From NCBI GenBank assembly GCA_020059785.1, contig JAGVBL010000410.1:1-7930 (forward strand): a stretch of DNA of 7,930 nucleotides, read 5' to 3'. The DNA comes from Ignavibacteriales bacterium (GTDB taxonomy: Bacteria; Bacteroidota; Ignavibacteria; Ignavibacteriales; Melioribacteraceae). Shown here one piece after another: positions 1 to 5,478 of the stretch. A model generated the notes under the pieces. The model was not told the origin of the DNA. It worked only from the letters and a program-made list of their open reading frames with translations, and did no database searches. Made by a program: the position numbers and the translations under genes. Within the stretch, counting starts at the first letter, position 1, and each line of letters begins with the position of its first letter.

Positions 1-614
1 GGCTTATTAGAATCTTCAATTTCAACTCTGTTAAATGATATCAAATTTTTTTCAACGAGTCTTCTTATTATAACTCCGGCACCAATTTGATTCGAAATGG
101 CAGTATCAGACCACCTTCCATCTGCTACAAATTTACCTTTGGTATAATGAACCGATCCGCTCCATAAATAGGGAGTTAGAACTTCCGGATGACGGTTTCT
201 ATAACCCCATCCATTATATTCTTCAATTTTATATAGAATGCCCGGTATTGACCAATCACCCCAGATATTAAGTCGCTGTAATGTAAGAGAATCTATTGCA
301 CTCTCTTCCCATGTAAAAGGTGGATTACCAGTTAACGGACGACCGGATGGAACATTTCTTGTCCTTGCATTTAATGGATCGCCATTGTGTAAGTGACAGT
401 TAAAATTCAACGAGGATTCCATATTATGAATTGATGCAATTACATACCAAGGAATGTTTAATAGATTGCCGACTGTTTGATATCGATTTTTGTTGTTGAT
501 CATTTTTTGAACAATTTTTTCAACCTCTGATAATTTTTCAGGTCTAATATTACATGTATCAAATAATTGCTGATACTCGTTCTTTAAAGCAGCGGTTAAA
601 TTTAAACCGGGCAT
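1..614 (-). CDS. Lysozyme-like (peptidoglycan hydrolase family) protein, C-terminus cut by window edge
   Basis: I translated 204 codons from the ATG at 614-612; the frame is still open at base 3. The protein resembles a bacterial and phage family annotated as lysozyme-like or peptidoglycan-binding, which I recognise from memory. Its landmarks are IPWYVIASIHNMESS (residues 54-68), HLHNGDPL (74-81), GRPLTGNPPFTWEESAIDSL (91-110), EEYNGWGYR (131-139) and PYLWSGS (148-154). Glu66 in HNMESS sits where the catalytic Glu of goose-type/SLT lysozymes is usually followed by Ser, so it is the likely general acid (inference). No signal peptide or membrane segment is visible from this start, although the substrate would be periplasmic. 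The start is supported by an AGAGGA ribosome site and by lying just 34 bases behind the stop of the upstream peptidase gene, which suggests co-transcription. Some relatives carry a C-terminal peptidoglycan-binding domain; any such part would lie outside the window. Family fairly sure, activity unproven. Confidence 0.75.
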   Translation of the reverse strand, partial: MPGLNLTAALKNEYQQLFDTCNIRPEKLSEVEKIVQKMINNKNRYQTVGNLLNIPWYVIASIHNMESSLNFNCHLHNGDPLNARTRNVPSGRPLTGNPPFTWEESAIDSLTLQRLNIWGDWSIPGILYKIEEYNGWGYRNRHPEVLTPYLWSGSVHYTKGKFVADGRWSDTAISNQIGAGVIIRRLVEKNLISFNRVEIEDSNK

Positions 615-617
615 AAT

Positions 618-623
618 TCCTCT
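618..623 (-). promoter_or_regulatory. Ribosome binding site of the lysozyme-like gene
   Basis: On the minus strand the sequence reads AGAGGA, followed after three bases (four after the GAGG core) by the ATG at 614-612. The spacing is slightly short, but this is the only good Shine-Dalgarno in the region. No other ATG in this frame lies between it and the stop of the preceding gene, so it fixes the start and argues against a longer form with a signal peptide. Confidence 0.6.
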
Positions 624-648
624 TGATATATTATAACTAACATGATAT

Positions 649-2757
649 TCAATTCTTTGGTGTAATACCCATATTGTATAACATGAAAGACCACATGTCT
701 GCATACAATTCGATAGTTTTAGAAGTGCTTGTTCCGGCTCCATGTCCAACTTTTGTTTCGATTCGAATTAGTGACGGATTATTACCGGAATTATTTTCTT
801 GTAGTGTAGCTGTGTATTTAAATGAATGTGCTGGAACTACTCTATCGTCATGATCGGCAGTTGTTACTAATGTAGCCGGGTAATTATCTCGTTTCTTAAT
901 GTTATGTAATGGTGAATAAGCGTATAAGAATTTGAATTGATCGGGATTATCGCTTGAACCGTACTCTGATACCCATGCCCAACCGATCGTAAACTTGTGA
1001 AATCTTAACATGTCCATTACACCAACCTGAGGAAATGCAACTTTATAAAGTTCGGGTCGCTGGTTAACAACAGCGCCAACAAGTAAACCGCCATTAGAAC
1101 CGCCTTGAATAGCAAGTTTTTCTGGTGATGTATATTTATTTTTGATTAACCATTCAGATGCAGCAATAAAGTCGTCGAATACATTTTGTTTTTTTTCTAG
1201 CATACCGGCTTTATGCCAATCCTCTCCATATTCACTTCCGCCTCTTAAACATGCCATTGCATACACTGCATTATTTTCAAGGAGGGGAATACGTGCAACA
1301 GAGAAACCGGGCTGCATCGAAATATTAAATCCGCCGTATGCATATAATAATGTTGGATTAGAGCCGTCAAGTTTTATTCCTTTCTTATAAACAATGAACA
1401 TTGGAACTTTTGTACCATCCTTGCTTGCATAAAATATCTGTTTCGTTTCATAATCGGTCATGTCAAATTTTACATCAGATTTTCTGAAAATCTCTGATTT
1501 GTTATTTCTGATATCATATTTAAATATTGTTGGCGGATATGTGAATGAAGTAAATGTATAGAAAGTTTCTCTGTCTTTTCTTTCTCCGCCAAATCCCGAT
1601 ACTGTTCCTAATGTAGGTAGTTCAACATCATACAAGTATTTACCGTTGTTGTAGAATACGGATACTTTATTGTTAGCATCTGTTAAGTAGGTTACAAATA
1701 ATTTGTCATCAAGCATAGAAATTCCTTGAATTACATCTTTTGTTTCAGGAATTATTGAAACCCAGTTTTCTTTCTCCGGTTTGGACGGGTCAACCAGAAT
1801 AATTTTACCATTTGGCGCATCATAATTAGTGAGTACAAGAAACTTATTATCCATGTTATCTATTATTGAGTAGCGGGAATCGAATTTATCGAAGAGCCAC
1901 TTTATTTCTCCATTCGTTTGAAGGTCTTTGTACATAACTCCATTAAAACTTGATGACCCCTGTAAAACATTGATAATGAGATATTTTTCATCTTCTGTTA
2001 CACCGGCACCAAATAATCTCTTAGGATTTTCTTTGTCCTCCCATATCAAAATATCTTGCGACTGTTCAGTACCAAGTTTATGGTAAAATAATTTCTGATA
2101 TTCATTAGCTTGTTTAAGCTCTTCGCCGGGTAAAGGTTCGTCATATCGGTTGTAGAAAAAGCCGTCTTTATACCATGTCATCCCGCCGAATTTAGACCAC
2201 TTGATATAATCTGGTAATAATTTTTTTGACGGAACATCCATAACAAAAATTTCACGCCAGTCGGAACCACCTTTTGAAATCATATACGAAGCGTACTTAT
2301 AATCCTTGGAAAAACTTAAACCCGCCAGACTTACAGAACCATCATCGGAAAATTTATTTGGATCAAGGAAAACTTCCGGTTGTCCGTTTAATCCTTTTTG
2401 AATATAAAGAACGCTTTGTTCCTGAAGCCCATCATTTTTTGAGTATACGTAAAAATCCCCAATCTTAGACGGGGCAGAGTATCTTTCATAATTCCATAAT
2501 TCTGTTAATCTGTTCTTAATTTTTTCTCTAAATGGAATCTTTTCAAGGTACTCAAAAGTGATTCTGTTTTGTTCTTCTACCCAGTTTTTAGTTTCATCAG
2601 AATTTGCATCCTCTAACCATCTGTATGGGTCGGGTACAATAGTACCATGATAATTCTCTTTATGATCAATTTTTTTAGTAATCGGGTAATTAATAGTCTG
2701 GGCTGAGAGATAGGATGTAATTAGAAAAATAATTGAGAGTTTTAAAATGTTCTTCAT
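649..2757 (-). CDS. Exported prolyl oligopeptidase (S9A family)
   Basis: This 702-residue serine peptidase should cleave short peptides after proline. A signal peptide is visible: Lys2, a hydrophobic stretch at about 4-17, and SAQ at 18-20, with likely cleavage after Ala19. There is no lipobox Cys, so the mature enzyme is probably periplasmic or secreted. Residues of about 80-430 form the seven-bladed propeller typical of the family. The C-terminal alpha/beta-hydrolase domain carries Ser554 in GGSNGGL, Asp637 in DHDDRV and His672 in GHGAG as the catalytic triad. Tyr474 in AYGGFN is the likely oxyanion-hole residue. Trp595 (IGWAW) and Arg639 match the proline-pocket Trp and substrate-binding Arg of porcine POP. 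Length fits the family (about 700-710). The ATG at 2757-2755 is preceded by AAAGGTG (2769-2763) at good spacing. The gene is divergent from galT and leads into the lysozyme-like gene. No key residue is missing. Confidence 0.96.
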   Translation of the reverse strand: MKNILKLSIIFLITSYLSAQTINYPITKKIDHKENYHGTIVPDPYRWLEDANSDETKNWVEEQNRITFEYLEKIPFREKIKNRLTELWNYERYSAPSKIGDFYVYSKNDGLQEQSVLYIQKGLNGQPEVFLDPNKFSDDGSVSLAGLSFSKDYKYASYMISKGGSDWREIFVMDVPSKKLLPDYIKWSKFGGMTWYKDGFFYNRYDEPLPGEELKQANEYQKLFYHKLGTEQSQDILIWEDKENPKRLFGAGVTEDEKYLIINVLQGSSSFNGVMYKDLQTNGEIKWLFDKFDSRYSIIDNMDNKFLVLTNYDAPNGKIILVDPSKPEKENWVSIIPETKDVIQGISMLDDKLFVTYLTDANNKVSVFYNNGKYLYDVELPTLGTVSGFGGERKDRETFYTFTSFTYPPTIFKYDIRNNKSEIFRKSDVKFDMTDYETKQIFYASKDGTKVPMFIVYKKGIKLDGSNPTLLYAYGGFNISMQPGFSVARIPLLENNAVYAMACLRGGSEYGEDWHKAGMLEKKQNVFDDFIAASEWLIKNKYTSPEKLAIQGGSNGGLLVGAVVNQRPELYKVAFPQVGVMDMLRFHKFTIGWAWVSEYGSSDNPDQFKFLYAYSPLHNIKKRDNYPATLVTTADHDDRVVPAHSFKYTATLQENNSGNNPSLIRIETKVGHGAGTSTSKTIELYADMWSFMLYNMGITPKN

Positions 2758-2853
2758 CTCTACACCTTTTATTATTTTTTGGATAATTATTGTTATAATA
2801 ATTCTTAAAATAGAATAGTTTTATAAATAATTCCAAAACAATGAGTGTAAATA
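2758..2853. promoter_or_regulatory. Divergent intergenic region between the peptidase gene and galT, likely holding both promoters
   Basis: This very AT-rich 96-bp spacer must carry start signals for both directions unless promoters lie inside the genes. On the minus strand there is TTTG (2837-2834), 21 bases, then TATTTTAA (2812-2805), a partial match to the Bacteroidota TTTG/TAnnTTTG pattern. On the plus strand there is TTGTTA (2790-2795), 15 bases, then TAGAAT (2811-2816), a weak sigma-70-like pair. Neither is convincing alone. galT has only a weak GAGTG (2843-2847) ahead of its ATG. No clear operator palindrome or terminator is visible. Confidence 0.35.
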
Positions 2854-3891
2854 ATGACTCAATTAAATTCTAAACCGCACATTAGAAAAAACATATTAAC
2901 CGGTGAATGGATATTAGTTTCTCCGCATCGAACCTTGAGACCATGGCAAGGCAAAATGGAATCAGATTTAATTAAGTCAGAAAATAAATATGAACCTGAT
3001 TGCTACTTGTGTCCCGGTAATAAAAGAGCAGGTGGAAAGATAAATCCAAACTATAACTCTACATTTGTATTTGATAATGATTTTAGTGCGCTGTTTATTG
3101 ATAATGAAATAAATGAAATGAATGAATACGATTTATTGGTTTCCAAATCCGAACCGGGTATTTGCCGGGTTGTTTGTTTTTCTCCAAGACATGATTTAAC
3201 ATTATCCCGGTTAGAACACATCAGCATTTTAAAAATTATTGATACATGGATTGATGAATTCGGGGAATTATCAAAAAATGATTTAATTAATTGCATAACA
3301 ATTTTTGAGAATAAGGGTGAATTAATGGGATGCAGTAATCCGCATCCCCATGGTCAGATATGGGCTCAATATTCTATTCCTAACGAAGTAAAAAAAGAAA
3401 CTGTAACTCAATCGGAATATTATAAAGAAAAAAAATATTGTCTTTTATGCGATTACTTAATTCATGAAAAAAAGAAAAACGAAAGAATAATTTTCGAGAA
3501 TGATGATTTTATTGTTCTTGTACCTTATTGGGCAATATGGCCGTTTGAGACTATGATTATTCCAAAAGCTCATAATCAAAATATATTGCAATTGGATGCG
3601 ACTGAAAGGAAATTACTTGCTGAAGCATTGAAAGAAATTACTGTTCGTTATGATAACTTATTCAATACATACTTTCCTTATTCAATGGGAATACATCAAG
3701 CACCAACTGACGGCAAAGACTACAAAGAGTGGCATTGGCATATCCATTTTTATCCTCCATTACTTAGATCTGCCACAATAAAAAAATTTATGGTTGGATA
3801 CGAAATGTTAGCTGCACCACAGAGGGATTTAACACCCGAAAAAGCTGCCGAAATGCTTAAAAACCAGTCAAATATTCACTTTTTTAAGTAA
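2854..3891 (+). CDS. galT: Galactose-1-phosphate uridylyltransferase (GalT)
   Basis: This 345-residue cytoplasmic enzyme of the Leloir pathway exchanges UMP between UDP-glucose and galactose-1-phosphate through a uridylyl-histidine. The nucleophile is His166 in NPHPHGQIW (162-170). By comparison with the E. coli enzyme, Cys50, Cys53, His113 and His164 form the structural zinc site. Glu188, His281, His296 and His298 (in WHWHIHFY) form the second metal site. The signatures PYWAIWPFET (224-233), SRYDNLF-like RYDNLF (265-270) and PPLLRSATIKKFMVGYEM (301-318) are intact, and the active-site numbering matches E. coli GalT almost exactly. A further Cys pair, CLLC (196-199), is absent from the E. coli sequence as I recall it. 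Neither galK nor galE adjoins, so the gene appears to stand alone between divergent and downstream promoters. An ATG at 2841 lies in another frame and stops quickly, supporting the ATG at 2854. Confidence 0.97.
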   Translation: MTQLNSKPHIRKNILTGEWILVSPHRTLRPWQGKMESDLIKSENKYEPDCYLCPGNKRAGGKINPNYNSTFVFDNDFSALFIDNEINEMNEYDLLVSKSEPGICRVVCFSPRHDLTLSRLEHISILKIIDTWIDEFGELSKNDLINCITIFENKGELMGCSNPHPHGQIWAQYSIPNEVKKETVTQSEYYKEKKYCLLCDYLIHEKKKNERIIFENDDFIVLVPYWAIWPFETMIIPKAHNQNILQLDATERKLLAEALKEITVRYDNLFNTYFPYSMGIHQAPTDGKDYKEWHWHIHFYPPLLRSATIKKFMVGYEMLAAPQRDLTPEKAAEMLKNQSNIHFFK

Positions 3892-3918
3892 TGTTATTCT
3901 AACAAAATTTTTGTTCAA

Positions 3919-3963
3919 TGTTGCCTTCTTACATTCCATTTTTGTTTGGTTAAGAGGGCAATA
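3919..3963. repeat. Inverted repeat (11-bp stem, extendable to 13) downstream of galT
   Basis: TTGCCTTCTTA at 3921-3931 pairs with TAAGAGGGCAA at 3951-3961 over 11 positions with a single G-T wobble. One more wobble and one T-A pair extend it to 3919/3963. The loop is 19 bases. No T-run follows directly: TATTTTT begins only at 3969, after five further bases, so it is a poor intrinsic terminator. The right arm falls inside the spacer of a candidate gdh promoter, so an operator role is possible. Confidence 0.5.
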
Positions 3964-3976
3964 CTGTCTATTTTTC
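3945..3976 (+). promoter_or_regulatory. Candidate Bacteroidota-type promoter for glutamate dehydrogenase
   Basis: TTTG (3945-3948), then 20 bases, then TATTTTTC (3969-3976) matches the Bacteroidota primary-sigma pattern TTTG-N19-21-TAnnTTTG with one mismatch at the final G. A start a few bases downstream would give a leader of about 105-110 bases containing the stem-loop at 3991-4081. The call depends on the organism using that type of sigma factor. As a plain sigma-70 promoter the site is weak. Confidence 0.4.
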
Positions 3977-3990
3977 GTATGTAAATTTTA

Positions 3991-4081
3991 GGACTTGGAT
4001 TGTAAACGAGCCATAGACTGGCAACAAGGGAAGTCAGTCTGATTGGTTCTCCAGGTTTGATTATTAAACATAATTCAGTCC
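3991..4081 (+). ncRNA. Candidate structured 5' leader (cis-regulatory RNA) of glutamate dehydrogenase
   Basis: This segment can fold into one long imperfect hairpin. The helices are 3991-3995 with 4077-4081, 3997-4003 with 4070-4076, 4004-4007 with 4055-4058, 4008-4013 with 4044-4049, and 4015-4021 with 4034-4040. That is 29 pairs, four of them G-U. A single-base bulge, a short internal loop and two 3'-side bulges (4059-4069, 4050-4054) interrupt it, and the apical loop is 12 bases. The 3' strand ends exactly at the base preceding the GAGG Shine-Dalgarno (4082-4085). An alternative small hairpin, 4058-4064 with 4070-4077, competes with the basal helix. I recognise no known riboswitch consensus. 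Pairing was done by hand without energies. Confidence 0.45.
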
Positions 4082-4091
4082 GAGGTAATCA

Positions 4092-5378
4092 ATGGCAAGC
4101 AAAGAATTTAATCCCTTTGATATGGCGCAAGCTCAATTCGACAAAGTTGCAGAAATCTTAAACCTTGATGAAGCAACTCGTCATCTTTTAAGAAATCCAT
4201 TACGTGAATACCATTTCAGTATTCCGGTAAAGATGGATGATGGAACAACAAAAGTATTTAGAGGATTTAGAGTTCAACATAATGATTCACGAGGTCCTTG
4301 CAAAGGTGGAATTCGTTTTCACCCGCAAGAAACAGTTGATACGGTTAGAGCATTAGCAATGTGGATGACATGGAAATGCGCAGTAGTAAATATTCCATTG
4401 GGCGGTGGAAAGGGCGGAGTAATTTGCGATCCGCATCATTTAAGTATGCAAGAACAAGAACATATCTGCCGTGGTTATGTGCGCCAGATGGCTAAAAATG
4501 TCGGCCCAATAAATGACGTTCCAGCACCCGATGTTATGACAAACGCTCAGCACATGTTATGGATGCTCGATGAATTCGAAGCAATTCATGGTGCAAAGTA
4601 TCCCGGATTTATTACAGGTAAACCGGTTGGTATGGGCGGTTCGCTCGGTAGAACTGAAGCAACAGGTTACGGCGTAATTTTTACAGTTCGTGAAGCTCTA
4701 AAGGAATTAGGAATTAGACCGGAAGATACAACCGCAGCTGTTCAAGGATTTGGTAACGTAGCTCAGTATGCTATCGAGTTGTATGTAAAATTAGGCGGAA
4801 AAGTAATTTGTGTTTCCAGCTGGGATCAAGCCGATCAATGCTCTTATACATTTAGAAGAAAAACCGGAATTGATCTTCAGGAACTTCTGAAAATTACTGA
4901 TAAGTTTGGCGGTATCGATAAAGTTAAAGCTAAAGAATTAGGTTACGAAGTGCTTGATGGCGAAGCATGGATTGAACAGGATGTTGATATTCTTCTCCCA
5001 TGTGCACTGGAAAATCAGGTTAGAGGTGATAACGTTAATAAAATTTCCAAACGTGTTAAAATTATTGCTGAAGGTGCTAATGGTCCTACAACTCCAGAAG
5101 CAGATAAAGTTATTCATGAGAGAGGAATATTTGTTATACCCGACTTTCTTGCAAATGCCGGTGGAGTTACCTGTAGTTATTTTGAGCAAGTTCAGTGTAA
5201 TATGAATTATTACTGGGAACGTGACGAAGTATTAAGTAAGCTTGATGTAAAGATGACATCAGCTTACTTAGCAGTAAGCGAATTAGCTAGCAAGAGAAAT
5301 CTCTATATGAGAGATGCCGCTTACGTTATTTCGATAAGCCGTGTAGCACAAGCATGTAAAGACAGAGGATGGGTATAA
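4092..5378 (+). CDS. gdhA: Glutamate dehydrogenase (Glu/Leu/Phe/Val dehydrogenase family)
   Basis: This 428-residue cytoplasmic enzyme interconverts glutamate with 2-oxoglutarate and ammonia, using NAD(P). The length fits the hexameric family of about 50-kDa subunits. In the N-terminal domain KGGIRF (71-76) supplies Lys71, WKCAVVNIPLGGGKGG (94-109) supplies Lys95 and the catalytic Lys107, and VPAPDVMT (143-150) supplies Asp147. GKPVGMGGSLGRTEATGYGV (176-195) leads into the Rossmann domain with GFGNVA (219-224). EGANGPTT (327-334) and FLANAGGVTCSYFE (352-365) complete the family signatures. The stretch after the second Rossmann strand reads VSSWDQADQCSYTF instead of the common VSDS-type turn, so the cofactor cannot be assigned; the symbol is a family label. 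The ATG is preceded by GAGG (4082-4085) at six bases and by a structured leader. A strong terminator ends the unit, so it is probably monocistronic. Confidence 0.96.
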   Translation: MASKEFNPFDMAQAQFDKVAEILNLDEATRHLLRNPLREYHFSIPVKMDDGTTKVFRGFRVQHNDSRGPCKGGIRFHPQETVDTVRALAMWMTWKCAVVNIPLGGGKGGVICDPHHLSMQEQEHICRGYVRQMAKNVGPINDVPAPDVMTNAQHMLWMLDEFEAIHGAKYPGFITGKPVGMGGSLGRTEATGYGVIFTVREALKELGIRPEDTTAAVQGFGNVAQYAIELYVKLGGKVICVSSWDQADQCSYTFRRKTGIDLQELLKITDKFGGIDKVKAKELGYEVLDGEAWIEQDVDILLPCALENQVRGDNVNKISKRVKIIAEGANGPTTPEADKVIHERGIFVIPDFLANAGGVTCSYFEQVQCNMNYYWERDEVLSKLDVKMTSAYLAVSELASKRNLYMRDAAYVISISRVAQACKDRGWV

Positions 5379-5423
5379 GAATAGTTAATCTCTTTGAAAA
5401 TTAAGACAGTTCTTTTATTTTGC

Positions 5424-5457
5424 AACCGGAAGTTGAATTATCAATTTCCGGTTTTTT
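5424..5457 (+). terminator. Strong intrinsic terminator after glutamate dehydrogenase
   Basis: AACCGGAA (5424-5431) pairs perfectly with TTCCGGTT (5446-5453). The stem continues through a G-U pair and TTGA/TCAA to 13 pairs (5424-5436 with 5441-5453), closed by an ATTA loop. A run of six T (5452-5457) follows. The stop codon of the dehydrogenase lies 45 bases upstream. On the minus strand no matching T-run follows, so it works in one direction only. It ends just 18 bases before the next start codon. Confidence 0.9.
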
Positions 5458-5466
5458 ATTTGTTAC

Positions 5467-5478
5467 AGGAATCGATTG
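5467..5478 (+). promoter_or_regulatory. Ribosome binding site and TTG start of the ATP-grasp gene
   Basis: AGGA (5467-5470) stands five bases ahead of the TTG at 5476-5478. No in-frame ATG lies between the terminator and this point, and the next in-frame Met (Met65) falls after the conserved GGKASGL motif. The start is therefore TTG. An upstream promoter candidate, TTGAAA (5394-5399), 16 bases, TATTTT (5416-5421), would start transcripts inside the terminator stem. Confidence 0.65.

Noticed and set aside
1142..1390. 82-codon open frame on the plus strand inside the prolyl oligopeptidase gene
   Set aside because: It lies antisense to the conserved catalytic domain and has no ribosome site or recognisable protein character.
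2841..2873. ATG at 2841 as an alternative galT start or a leader peptide
   Set aside because: It is out of frame with galT and ends after ten codons. It has no ribosome site and an unremarkable sequence.
3901..3915. AT-rich palindrome AACAAAATTTTTGTT after galT as an intrinsic terminator
   Set aside because: Only one G-C pair, essentially no loop, and no T-run after it; too weak to call.
4016..4031. GACTGGCAACAAGGGA, resembling the GACUGGC part of the ZTP (pfl) riboswitch
   Set aside because: The essential 3' half of that riboswitch (GCCGCCUGGGC-like) is missing, and here the segment pairs into an ordinary stem and loop. The likeness is a short chance match.
4938..5205. Overlapping open frames on both strands within the C-terminal third of glutamate dehydrogenase, and similar frames inside galT and the ATP-grasp gene
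   Set aside because: The host genes are clear, conserved proteins. The alternative frames give low-complexity or Cys/Phe/Ile-rich translations with no start signals.
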